From Lentimicrobiaceae bacterium (GTDB lineage: Bacteria > Bacteroidota > Bacteroidia > Bacteroidales > Lentimicrobiaceae), in the NCBI GenBank assembly GCA_020636745.1, contig JACJXH010000005.1:1-64000 (forward strand): 64,000 nt of DNA, written 5' to 3'. Each line of letters starts with the position of its first letter. The stretch's first letter is position 1. Below the pieces are notes generated by a model. The model searched no databases, was not told the origin of the DNA, and saw only the letters and a program-made list of their open reading frames with translations. The position numbers and the translations under genes are program-made. Below are positions 34,229 through 42,814 of the stretch, piece by piece.

Positions 34229-35581
34229 CTATTTTTTCTTAAACAACTCAGCTTTATCAACCACTTTTACTTTATCGCCATCTTTGAGCGATTTGGAGAC
34301 TGCGCGGTAAGGACCACTCACTACTTCATCACCAGCCTTTAAGCCATCAGTAATAATAATGTATGTATTATCCTGAATGCCTGTTTTCACCTTCTGAAGA
34401 ACAACAGCACCTTCTTTAACCAGGAACACATATTCCTGAACGGGCTCATCATTGCGTGCCATTTCTTCTGACTTTTGCACCTGCTTATCGTCCTGCTTGC
34501 CACTCATTGAAGTTGTATCATTGCGGGTGGTTACTGACTGAATAGGCACAGTTAACATATTAAGGGCCGTTTCGGTTTGAATATCAACGGTAGCCGACAT
34601 GCCCGGCCTGAAGGGTGACGCATTGGGCGATTCTTCAGGAATCAGGTCGCCATACGACTCGGGCAGCATTCTGATTTTGACATCAAAATTGGTGACCTGA
34701 TCAGCTGTTAAACCTGTAACATTGGCCGAAGTTGCAATCTCGGTAACAATTCCCTTAAACTTGCGATTAAGGTATGAATCCACTTCAACCAGTGCAGTAT
34801 CGTTCAGTGCAACGCGTACAATATCGTTCTCATTCACACTCACAATCACTTCCATCATAGCCAGATTGGCAATACGCAAAATCTCGGTACCGGCAGAAAA
34901 CTGTGAAGCACCGGCTACACGTTCGCCCTTTTCAACATTCAGTTTCGAAATGGTTCCTGACACTGGAGCGTATATATTTGTTTTATATAAATTTTCGGCA
35001 GCTTCTTTCACAGATGCTTCAGCACTTTTAACCGAAAAATCAGAAGCTTTCACATTCTCTTCGGCAGCTGTAACTTCGGCTTTGGCAACTTCAAAAGCCG
35101 ATTTTGCCGCATCATATTCAGAGGCAGAAATTGCCTTTTCTTTCCACAAACGCTCATTGCGTTCAAAACTGGCTTTTGCATTGATAAACTGAGCCTGAAC
35201 CTGTGCTACACGCGCCCGTGAATTGGCAAGATTGGCCTTTTGAGTATTCAGACTGGCCAGAATACGATCGTAGGTTGAGGTGTAAATTTTCGGATCAATC
35301 TTAGCCAGCAAGTCACCTGCCTTTACCTGATCTCCTTCCTTTATATATACTTCAATCACTTCGCCGCTTACGTCAGGTGAAATTTTGACTTCGGCTTCAG
35401 GCTGAATCTTCCCGTTGGCCGAAACCGTTTCAATAATGGAACGCAACTCCGCTTTTTCAGTTGTAACTTCAGTTATATCTTCTTTGCCTATAAGGCCCTG
35501 CTTACGGGCAATGGCCAAAAAAATAATCACCAGTACAATTGCGGCAATACCAATTCTGATCAGATTCTTCCTTTTTTTCAT
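34229..35581 (-). CDS. HlyD/MacA-type periplasmic membrane fusion protein
   Basis: A 450-residue periplasmic adaptor. One N-terminal membrane anchor (about 9-25) is followed by a lipoyl half-domain (VSGEVIEVYIKEGDQVKAGD), a long helical hairpin (about 105-205), the second lipoyl half (IYAPVSGTISKLNVEKGERV), a beta-barrel and a membrane-proximal domain. This order matches MacA/RND-type adaptors of tripartite efflux pumps. The TolC-type gene lies just upstream on the same strand; the inner-membrane pump component is not in the window. TAATTTTG at 35677-35684 (minus) is a possible own -7 element. Confidence 0.88.
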   Translation of the reverse strand: MKKRKNLIRIGIAAIVLVIIFLAIARKQGLIGKEDITEVTTEKAELRSIIETVSANGKIQPEAEVKISPDVSGEVIEVYIKEGDQVKAGDLLAKIDPKIYTSTYDRILASLNTQKANLANSRARVAQVQAQFINAKASFERNERLWKEKAISASEYDAAKSAFEVAKAEVTAAEENVKASDFSVKSAEASVKEAAENLYKTNIYAPVSGTISKLNVEKGERVAGASQFSAGTEILRIANLAMMEVIVSVNENDIVRVALNDTALVEVDSYLNRKFKGIVTEIATSANVTGLTADQVTNFDVKIRMLPESYGDLIPEESPNASPFRPGMSATVDIQTETALNMLTVPIQSVTTRNDTTSMSGKQDDKQVQKSEEMARNDEPVQEYVFLVKEGAVVLQKVKTGIQDNTYIIITDGLKAGDEVVSGPYRAVSKSLKDGDKVKVVDKAELFKKK

Positions 35582-35724
35582 CGATCTGTAGTTTCCTTTG
35601 TTGATGTATTTTTATGCTCTTGTCCTGTCCATCTCTCAACTGGCCGGAACAGAGTATTCTTTCTTTTCTTTTCAAACAAAATTAAAGCACTTAAGTTAAT
35701 CTTAACAGCCCTATTGCATGAAAA

Positions 35725-35757
35725 GTAAAAACCGCCCGGCAATTAGCAGGGACGGTT
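35725..35757 (-). terminator. Weak terminator after TolC-type gene
   Basis: AACCGCCC (35730-35737) pairs with its partner around 35750-35757 with one mismatch; on the minus strand it is followed by TTTTAC. It lies in the 202-bp spacer between the TolC-type and adaptor genes, so the two may be partly uncoupled. Confidence 0.4.
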
Positions 35758-35783
35758 AAATAAATTATCGACAAACCATTACG

Positions 35784-37217
35784 CTATTTGAGTGAAAGTG
35801 GTCTGCCCATGTAAAAGTCCAGAACTGTGGTTTTAAAAATAAAGTCAAATTTACTTTGTAATTGCTCTGATTCAGCATTCGACAAATCTTTTTTGGCATT
35901 ATTGTAATCAACAGAGTTCATGATGCCCACATCAAATTTTTGTTCAGCATAGCGGAAAGACTCCCTGGTAGCATTCACTTTCTTTTCGGCAGCATGATAT
36001 TGTTTAAGCGAAGCCCTTGCATCGGCCCAGGCCTGTTGAATGGTCTTGCGCAATTGCAGTTTCTGAACTTCAAGATCAATCTTTGAATTATCGAGCGCAA
36101 TTTTAGCCTTGCTCACATTGGTGCGACTTTGCCAGCCGTTTAAAATCGGAATGGTCAAATAAAGTCCGATTGACTGGTTATTGTTATCAGATATCTGGTC
36201 GCTCCACGCTTTTGTTTTATAGGTATAATCAAACGAATTGGCATAAACATCGAGGTTGGCTGCATCGGGATTTAAGGCATACCCAATCAACTGTGGCTGC
36301 CCCGGAAGTACCTGATCAACAATCTGACTGGCTCCTGAATAACCTGTACCCCAGCTTCCGCTCAACGAAAGTGACGGGTAATAACCACCCTTTGCACGGG
36401 CCAGTTGTTTTTCGCTGCCAAGCAAGCGATATTCAGCAGCTTTGATTTCGGGCATGTTAGCCTGAGCGTAAGTAAATATCTGGTCAGGATTTGCAACCAA
36501 AGAAGGCTCGCCATCTATATTTAAAGCCGGAACCTCTATATCAAAACCATCAGCAGAGGGCAAATCGAGCAACTGACTTAGGGTAAGCAGTGATAGTTCC
36601 AGGTTATTCTCAGCCTCAATCAGGCTTGATTCCTCAACGGCATATTGCGCCTCAATGGTATAGGAATCGCCTTGCGCCATGGTACCGGCATCCACCAGCT
36701 TTTTCATTCTTTCCACCTGCTGACGGGTAATGTCAAGCTGGTTTGTACGGATTAAAACCAATTCCTTGTAGAACAAAACCTGCATGTAAAAAGTAGCAAT
36801 GTTGATAGACATATCATTCATGTACTTGTCTGCATCCTGCTGACTGGCCATCAGGTTTAACTGGCTTTGCTTTATGCTGTTAAGCTTTTGAAAGCCATTA
36901 AACAAAGTAACTCCACTTTGCAGGTAAAAGTTATTGGATTGCGTTCTGCTTGTAGCAAACTGATTGGTGTAACGGTCAACCGTTTGCCCGTAGTTATAGG
37001 CGTGCGTGGCATTTCCGGTGATACCAGGCAGCAAATCGAGTTTCGACTGCAGCAAATCGGCCTTTGCACTTTCAACAAGCAGCATTTGCTGTTTTACCTG
37101 TAAATTATTGGTGAGTGCATGGTTTACGCATTGTTCAAGTGTCCACACCTGTTGTGAACTCGCACTTAAGCTAATCAGCGCAAATAGTATTGCAAAAAAG
37201 GCATTTGGTTTTCTCAT
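35784..37217 (-). CDS. TolC family outer membrane efflux protein
   Basis: A 477-residue outer membrane factor with a signal peptide (MRKPNAFFAILFALISLSASSQ). It has two structural repeats of long helices and paired strands, with the family entry pattern WTLEQCVNHALTNNLQVKQ and a late LRKTIQQAWADARASLKQYHAAEKK. It forms the trimeric channel of an efflux or type I secretion pump, working with the adaptor encoded downstream. No inner-membrane transporter gene is adjacent. Confidence 0.9.
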   Translation of the reverse strand: MRKPNAFFAILFALISLSASSQQVWTLEQCVNHALTNNLQVKQQMLLVESAKADLLQSKLDLLPGITGNATHAYNYGQTVDRYTNQFATSRTQSNNFYLQSGVTLFNGFQKLNSIKQSQLNLMASQQDADKYMNDMSINIATFYMQVLFYKELVLIRTNQLDITRQQVERMKKLVDAGTMAQGDSYTIEAQYAVEESSLIEAENNLELSLLTLSQLLDLPSADGFDIEVPALNIDGEPSLVANPDQIFTYAQANMPEIKAAEYRLLGSEKQLARAKGGYYPSLSLSGSWGTGYSGASQIVDQVLPGQPQLIGYALNPDAANLDVYANSFDYTYKTKAWSDQISDNNNQSIGLYLTIPILNGWQSRTNVSKAKIALDNSKIDLEVQKLQLRKTIQQAWADARASLKQYHAAEKKVNATRESFRYAEQKFDVGIMNSVDYNNAKKDLSNAESEQLQSKFDFIFKTTVLDFYMGRPLSLK

Positions 37218-37545
37218 CTCCTGTTGATTTTCCTTGGTTGTTGCTGTTTATTGCCCTGGTTAAGGGTAACAAACGAAAATGCATTGTATAAAGACCGTGC
37301 CACACATGCTATCATACTGATTCAACGTGTATTACAAAATAATAACCGCATACAAATTGTTCAGTATCGCTCAGTGCGGGTTCATTTCTGAACACCCGGC
37401 GAGGGCTGTTTGTTTTAAACGCTTTGTAATCTGCTAAAGTATTGATCAAATTTATACTTTTGAATTCTTTAATTGGATTAAATTTACAAAAATTATTAAT
37501 TCCCTGTTTTCAGGGTCTATATTGCACTATCCCACCCCTTTGATT
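37218..37545. other. 328-bp divergent spacer
   Basis: No gene is seen between the TolC-type gene and the M1 peptidase gene. The right part carries a -7 element (37455-37462) for the peptidase; nothing convincing was found for the minus-strand gene. Confidence 0.5.
37455..37462 (+). promoter_or_regulatory. -7 element for M1 peptidase gene
   Basis: TACTTTTG matches TAnnTTTG. A TTTG at 37423-37426 is too far upstream (28 bp), so the -33 box is weak. The leader would be about 80 nt. Confidence 0.35.
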
Positions 37546-39882
37546 ATGAAAACAGTTTTTAGGATTTCAGTAGCTTTGACGCTTATCCTGCTTACAGGGT
37601 TACAACTGACAGCGCAAAAAACACAGGCTCCGGCGCTGAGCGATACAATTGATGTTACACATTACGGCCTGCACCTGACAGTTACCGACTTTACCAACCA
37701 TATAATCACCGGCCAGGCACAAGTAACATTTACCACACCACTGAACAATATCCATTTTCTGCCGCTTGAACTCAAGCAACTACAGGTTGATTCAGTAAAA
37801 AATGCCGATAACATACAACTGAGCTTTACCCACACAGGCGACCTTTTAAGGATAAGTCTGGATGAGGCGATATCGGTCAACGACACATCCATGGTTGTCG
37901 TTTATTATCATGGCACTCCTTTCCATGAATCATGGGGCGGTTTTCACTTCTCGGGAAGTTACGCCTTTAACCTGGGAGTAGGATTTGTTTCTGTGCCACA
38001 CAACCTGGGCAAAGCATGGTTTCCCTGTATTGATGATTTTATTGATCGCGCTTATTACGATTATTACATCACTGTTGAAAACGACAAAACGGCTGTATGT
38101 GGCGGATTACTGCAATCTGTAGCACCTGTCAACGATCAGACCAGGCTTTTTCACTGGAAATCAGACCGCACTTTACCCACTTATCTGGCGTCGGTAGCCG
38201 TTGGGCCTTATTCGCTGGTATCCGACTCCTTTTCAGGAATGCAAGCTGAAATACCTGTTACCTATTATGTAAGGCCTTCTGACACCACCCGCGCGCGGGG
38301 CAGTTTCCTGAATATGCCCCTGATTGCAGGAAATTTTGAAGAAGCCTTTGGCCCTTATCCTTTTCAGCGCATTGGAATTACCGGAACATCGCTGGGCGCC
38401 ATGGAACATGCTGAAAATATTTTTTATCCAAATGGAAGTATCAATGGCAATTTATCTGACGAATGGCTTTACACCCATGAACTCTCTCACATGTGGTTTG
38501 GGAACAAGGTAACCTGTTCGTCAGATGCTGATATGTGGTTAAATGAGGGATGGGCCCGCTGGTGCGAAACCCTATACCGCGAAAAGCTTTACGGAACAGA
38601 ATCTGCCAAAAACAATATGCGTTCGCTCATGCGAAACGTGCTTCAATACATTCACACGACCGAAGGTGGATACCGGCCATTATCGCCCATGCCATCAGAA
38701 TATACATATGGCGATAATGTATACGACAAAGGTGGAATGACAGTGCATGCCCTTCGCGGATATATGGGCGATAGCCTGTTTTTTAACGGCGTGCAAACCT
38801 ACCTCAGCACATTTGCCTTTAAACCAGCGTCATCCTATGATTTACGCGATGCGCTTTCGGCTTCATCCGGAATTGATTTAACTGACTTCTTCAACTTTCA
38901 TGTTTTCGGGCCGGGATTCAACCAGTGCTCAGTTGATTCTTTCAAAGTATATCCGGCCGGAAATGAATTCGACATTGAGGTCTTTATGAAACAGCGACTG
39001 AAAGGCACCGATGTTTATGCAATGGACTGCCGCTCTGAACTTGCCTTTATGAATGATTTGTGGCAAACTGAAACCCGCAAAATCAGCTTCCAGGGTTCGC
39101 ATGGTTCAGCCCTATTCAGGCTCCCTTTTATCCCGGCTTTGGTCATGACCGACCTGAATGAAAAATCGGGTGACGCTACAACCGACCAATACAAAATCAT
39201 CAAAACCACCGGACTTTATGACTTTACTGACACTTTTTTCAAACTTGACGTAACCGAAATAAGTGATTCAGCTTTTGTAAGAATAACACACAATTGGGTG
39301 CCACCCGACAGCCTCCGCATACCACAGTCAGGATTAAAGCTGAGCGACTACCGCTACTGGAGTGTTGAAGGCATTTTCCCTGAAGGATTTCATGCTACCG
39401 GCAGATTTTCATATAACAGAAACGGATATCTTGACAACACTTTGTTAACCAATTCGGCTGATTCACTGGTAATCCTTTACCGGCCTGATGCTTCTTCCGA
39501 TTGGATGCCGGTTTCATTCACAAAAACGGGACCCTGGCAAATTGGCACCATTTATGTTCCGCAGCTCAGACCCGGTGATTACACGCTGGCCGTTTGGGAT
39601 GCTGTTTATGTGGGAAGCAACCTTATACCTGATGATGATCAATTATTCAGGGTATACCCCAACCCGGCAACAGGCGTTGTGAATATCGAAACAAATGCCA
39701 GGCACACCGGCGTTCTTTCAATACATGACACATCGGGAAAACTTGTTTATTTAACTGATGTTGCCGCTGAAAATCAGCATTTTCGCTGGAACTGCTCCCT
39801 CAATAACCGGGGCACATATTTGGTCTCCCTTATTTCCAGCCAGGGATGCACATCCAGTAAAAAGATTCTTATTCAGCCCTGA
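37546..39882 (+). CDS. T9SS-exported M1 family metallopeptidase
   Basis: A 778-residue secreted peptidase starting at ATG 37546, which gives the signal peptide MKTVFRISVALTLILLTGLQLTAQ. The N-terminal beta-domain is followed by the GAMEN-like motif GAMEH (284-288) and the gluzincin zinc site HELSH (H311, E312, H315) with E334 exactly 18 residues further (LNEGWARW). This is the aminopeptidase N family. A type A T9SS sorting domain closes the protein (VYPNPATGVVNIE ... ILIQP), so it is exported across the outer membrane, unlike cytoplasmic PepN. The downstream alkD gene begins 3 bp after the stop. Confidence 0.9.
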   Translation: MKTVFRISVALTLILLTGLQLTAQKTQAPALSDTIDVTHYGLHLTVTDFTNHIITGQAQVTFTTPLNNIHFLPLELKQLQVDSVKNADNIQLSFTHTGDLLRISLDEAISVNDTSMVVVYYHGTPFHESWGGFHFSGSYAFNLGVGFVSVPHNLGKAWFPCIDDFIDRAYYDYYITVENDKTAVCGGLLQSVAPVNDQTRLFHWKSDRTLPTYLASVAVGPYSLVSDSFSGMQAEIPVTYYVRPSDTTRARGSFLNMPLIAGNFEEAFGPYPFQRIGITGTSLGAMEHAENIFYPNGSINGNLSDEWLYTHELSHMWFGNKVTCSSDADMWLNEGWARWCETLYREKLYGTESAKNNMRSLMRNVLQYIHTTEGGYRPLSPMPSEYTYGDNVYDKGGMTVHALRGYMGDSLFFNGVQTYLSTFAFKPASSYDLRDALSASSGIDLTDFFNFHVFGPGFNQCSVDSFKVYPAGNEFDIEVFMKQRLKGTDVYAMDCRSELAFMNDLWQTETRKISFQGSHGSALFRLPFIPALVMTDLNEKSGDATTDQYKIIKTTGLYDFTDTFFKLDVTEISDSAFVRITHNWVPPDSLRIPQSGLKLSDYRYWSVEGIFPEGFHATGRFSYNRNGYLDNTLLTNSADSLVILYRPDASSDWMPVSFTKTGPWQIGTIYVPQLRPGDYTLAVWDAVYVGSNLIPDDDQLFRVYPNPATGVVNIETNARHTGVLSIHDTSGKLVYLTDVAAENQHFRWNCSLNNRGTYLVSLISSQGCTSSKKILIQP

Positions 39883-39885
39883 ACC

Positions 39886-40578
39886 ATGAATCCAGAAAAA
39901 TACGCCGGGTTACTGCAACAGCATTTTGCATTTCATAAAAATGAATATAATGCAGAGCGCATGAGTAAATATATGCTCAATAAGTTCGAATTTTTTGGTA
40001 TTCAGTCACCTCTCAGAAAACAACTAGCCGCCTCATTTATACACGAGCATGGCATTCCAGCCCCTGAACAGCTTGCCGAAACAGCAGGCATTATCTGGCA
40101 ATTGCCTCAGCGTGAGCTGCATTATGTTATCATGGAGATATGTTCACGTAAACCCTATATGGCCGACAGCAACCGATATGAACTTTACAAATTTATGATT
40201 ACCACCCATTCATGGTGGGACACTGTTGATTATATTGCCTCAAACCTGGTCGGAGCCTGGTTGATAAAACATAAAGACAAAACAAACGTTGTAACACATG
40301 ACCTGATGACATCAGGGAACATGTGGCTTCAGAGAACTGCTTTACTTTTTCAGCTTAAATACCGCCAATCGACTGACAGCAGGATGTTGTTTGAATTTAT
40401 TGAACAACTGGCCGTTTCCAATGAATTCTTTATCAGAAAAGCCATTGGCTGGGCACTGCGCGAATATTCCAAAACCTGTCCGGAAATAGTTCTGGCTTTT
40501 GTCAATAATCATGAATTATCGGGGTTAAGCAAGCGCGAGGCCCTCAGAATAATGAATAAAAACCAAGGAAATGAATGA
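39886..40578 (+). CDS. alkD: AlkD-like DNA alkylation repair glycosylase
   Basis: A 230-residue HEAT-repeat DNA glycosylase. Residues matching the Bacillus cereus AlkD active cleft are present with a constant shift of two: W111 and D115 in SWWDTVD, R150 in MWLQRTALL, W189 in IRKAIGWALREYS. It excises bulky or cationic alkylated bases such as 3- and 7-alkylpurines. The gene starts 3 bp after the M1 peptidase and overlaps the acetyltransferase by 8 bp, so the three are probably one operon without obvious functional link. Confidence 0.92.
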   Translation: MNPEKYAGLLQQHFAFHKNEYNAERMSKYMLNKFEFFGIQSPLRKQLAASFIHEHGIPAPEQLAETAGIIWQLPQRELHYVIMEICSRKPYMADSNRYELYKFMITTHSWWDTVDYIASNLVGAWLIKHKDKTNVVTHDLMTSGNMWLQRTALLFQLKYRQSTDSRMLFEFIEQLAVSNEFFIRKAIGWALREYSKTCPEIVLAFVNNHELSGLSKREALRIMNKNQGNE

Positions 40579-41119
40579 AATAGCAGCAACCACATGGTGG
40601 ATGCAAATGACCCAAAAACCAGCCGCTGGAACAACTGTTCCATTGCCTGAAGGCTGCACAGTAATACGTGCTTTAAACCCCAACAGGGCTTACTACCTTT
40701 ATCTGTACACTTCGGTTGGCCGGCCTTACCAGTGGTATAACCGGCTGATGATGCCTGCAGATGAGCTTCAGGGATTACTTGAAGATAAAAACACTGAGAT
40801 TTATGTACTTTATTTAAACGGCGTTCCGGCTGGTTTCGCTGAGTTTGATGTGGCTGCTGAAAAAAGTACCGAAATGGTTTACTTTGGGTTGGGCTGCGAC
40901 TTTACCGGACGCGGACTTGGCAAACCGTTTTTACAGTGGTGTATTGACAAAGCCTGGCAGAGGCCTATCAACCGTCTGTGGTTGCACACCTGCAACCTTG
41001 ATCATGCAGCTGCACTCTCGCTTTACCAGAAAGCAGGGTTTATAATTTACGATCAGGACACCATCATGCAACAAACACCAGATCCTGAAGATGACCCCTA
41101 CCGCCTCCTTCCCTGGTAA
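40571..41119 (+). CDS. GNAT family N-acetyltransferase
   Basis: A 182-residue acetyltransferase fold. The acetyl-CoA loop region is FGLGCDFTGRGLGKPFLQWCID; then LWLHTCNLDHAAALSLYQKAGF is the typical late helix-strand of the family. No signal peptide. The acceptor substrate (protein, amino sugar, drug) cannot be read. It overlaps alkD by 8 bp and is followed after 37 bp by a membrane protein. Confidence 0.85.
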   Translation: MNEIAATTWWMQMTQKPAAGTTVPLPEGCTVIRALNPNRAYYLYLYTSVGRPYQWYNRLMMPADELQGLLEDKNTEIYVLYLNGVPAGFAEFDVAAEKSTEMVYFGLGCDFTGRGLGKPFLQWCIDKAWQRPINRLWLHTCNLDHAAALSLYQKAGFIIYDQDTIMQQTPDPEDDPYRLLPW

Positions 41120-41156
41120 AATGATAACCGCAATACATTATGCTAAAACAAACTGA

Positions 41157-41768
41157 ATGGAAAACAAAATAGCACAATTTTTCTCCTGGGTATTGCACCC
41201 GATGATGATGCCAACCTACGCCATGTTATTGCTTTTTAACCAGAATGCATATTTTGTATTGATATTGCCTCAAAAACTAAAGCTGATGCTGGCCGGTCTG
41301 ATTTTCGCCAACACATTTATATTACCGCTCATTTTTATCTGGATGATGCGCAAAAGAGGCATCATCAGCAGCCTGCAAATGCCATTGCGCAGCGAGCGTA
41401 CATTTCCGTTTGCCATAACTGCGTTGTTTTACATTGCCACATTCATCATGATGCGTAACCTCGGATTGCCTAACCTTTATGAATTATTCATTATTGGCGG
41501 AACCGTGTTGATTATCATTGCCCTGATTGTGAACCTCTTCTGGAAAATAAGCATTCATATGCTGGGTATGGGCGGCCTGCTCGGAGGCTTTATCGGGCTT
41601 TCGTTGCTATCGTATATTGATGCCCGCGGACTGATTGTTTCATTGATGGCCCTGTCGGGCGCTGTCGGGTTTGCCCGCTTAAAACTGAACACCCACAACT
41701 CAGCCCAGGTTTATGCCGGCTTCGCTGCGGGTGTAATTATCATGTTAAGCGTTTTGTCTTTTCTGTAA
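41157..41768 (+). CDS. PAP2-like integral membrane protein
   Basis: A 203-residue protein with about six transmembrane helices. Two loops resemble the later PAP2 (phosphatidic acid phosphatase) signatures: SIHMLGMGGLLGG in the place of PSGHA, and ARLKLNTHNSAQVYAG in the place of SRxxxxxHxxxDVxAG. The first motif KxxxxxxRP is not clear; MRKRGIISSLQMPLRSERT could be its remnant. A lipid-phosphatase-like fold without proven catalysis is the best reading. It ends one base before the convergent beta-barrel gene. Confidence 0.55.
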   Translation: MENKIAQFFSWVLHPMMMPTYAMLLLFNQNAYFVLILPQKLKLMLAGLIFANTFILPLIFIWMMRKRGIISSLQMPLRSERTFPFAITALFYIATFIMMRNLGLPNLYELFIIGGTVLIIIALIVNLFWKISIHMLGMGGLLGGFIGLSLLSYIDARGLIVSLMALSGAVGFARLKLNTHNSAQVYAGFAAGVIIMLSVLSFL

Positions 41769-41769
41769 A

Positions 41770-42459
41770 TCAGAAAGGCCGAAGTGATATTCCAACAGAA
41801 ACAGGATAAATCTGAGGTCCGAAATTTTCTTCAAAAACCTTGGTAATAGAATAAAATCCTGTCACACATATCCATTTGTAACCAATCTGAATGGTAGGAC
41901 CTATGCGCCACGACTGAAAGTTTGGCAAACTGCTTTCTTTTACTTTCAAATCACTTCCATCGGCAAAATCATCGCCTTTATATTTTGTATGGGCATTGAG
42001 CAAAAAACCGGCTTTGATTCCGATTGCCACTTTAAATCCACCTTCGGTCTTAAACCTGAGTTCAGCAGGAATGTCAAGATAAGTTAGTGAAACCTTATTT
42101 TTCTTGTATTTAAGACTCTGTTCGGTATCTGTAGTTTTCTCAGGTATTTTAGAGAAAAAAGAAACCCCCGATGTATCGCTAAGCATGCCGTCGCTAAATA
42201 AGTTATGCATCCCCAGGCCAGCCCCGATAGCAAAAGCAAAATTGCTCTCTTTGATAGGATAAGTGTACATCCCATAAATATTTGCGCCCTGATTGATGGT
42301 TCTGAAACTGATATCATCCGGTGCATCCATCACAATATCATTAAAAATGTCGACACCCATTGAGAATTTCTTACTAAACAGGTTGTCAGCACTTTTCTGA
42401 GCCTGCGAAGCCATCGAAAAGGCTATGAAAGCCATCATTATAAATAAGGTACGTTTCAT
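41770..42459 (-). CDS. Outer membrane beta-barrel protein
   Basis: A 229-residue protein with a signal peptide (MKRTLFIMMAFIAFSMASQAQ). Alternating hydrophobic strands with glycine-rich turns (FAIGAGLGMHNLF, VAIGIKAGFLLNAH, IGPTIQIGYKW) and a terminal phenylalanine (ISLRPF) fit an eight-stranded outer membrane barrel of the OMP_b-brl/PorT-like type common in Bacteroidota. Function unknown. Upstream, TATCTTTG lies at 42547-42554 on the minus strand. Confidence 0.8.
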   Translation of the reverse strand: MKRTLFIMMAFIAFSMASQAQKSADNLFSKKFSMGVDIFNDIVMDAPDDISFRTINQGANIYGMYTYPIKESNFAFAIGAGLGMHNLFSDGMLSDTSGVSFFSKIPEKTTDTEQSLKYKKNKVSLTYLDIPAELRFKTEGGFKVAIGIKAGFLLNAHTKYKGDDFADGSDLKVKESSLPNFQSWRIGPTIQIGYKWICVTGFYSITKVFEENFGPQIYPVSVGISLRPF

Positions 42460-42546
42460 CGTTATTTTTTTTTATGATTTGCCCGGTTTTCTAATCTTAC
42501 ATGCATAAGACGGCCAGCCAGGAGTGACGAAATCAAAAGTCCGTTA

Positions 42547-42554
42547 CAAAGATA
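42547..42554 (-). promoter_or_regulatory. -7 element for beta-barrel gene
   Basis: Minus-strand TATCTTTG, an exact TAnnTTTG match about 88 nt before the start codon at 42459. The -33 TTG is not found at the proper distance. Confidence 0.4.
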
Positions 42555-42717
42555 GGAAAAATGATGAAGACTGCCCGATAAAGCAAATCAGGGAAACCCG
42601 GTATAAATGATAAAAAATCATAAAAACGCCTTCTTTGTCCGGAATCAATTCATTTACAAAACATTAAACTACCATTAGAAATAAACCTCAGGCTGAGTTT
42701 TCTTCAGCCAGTCCACA

Positions 42718-42760
42718 ATAAAAAGAAACCCTGACGGATTATTGATAAATCCGCCAGGGT
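42718..42760 (-). terminator. Terminator of S9 oligopeptidase gene
   Basis: ACCCTG (42728-42733) plus CGGATT (42735-42740) pair with AATCCG (42748-42753) plus CAGGGT (42755-42760), with one central mismatch. Read on the minus strand the stem is followed by TTTCTTTTT. Confidence 0.75.
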
Positions 42761-42814
42761 AAATAACAGGTTGCAATACAACCTACAACATGGAATAACC
42801 GTTTTTAGGCAGAG

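Larger units (their letters stand above)
42460..42814. other. 355-bp spacer with a terminator
   Basis: No gene is seen. It contains the minus-strand -7 element of the beta-barrel gene (42547-42554) and the terminator of the oligopeptidase gene (42718-42760). Confidence 0.6.
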
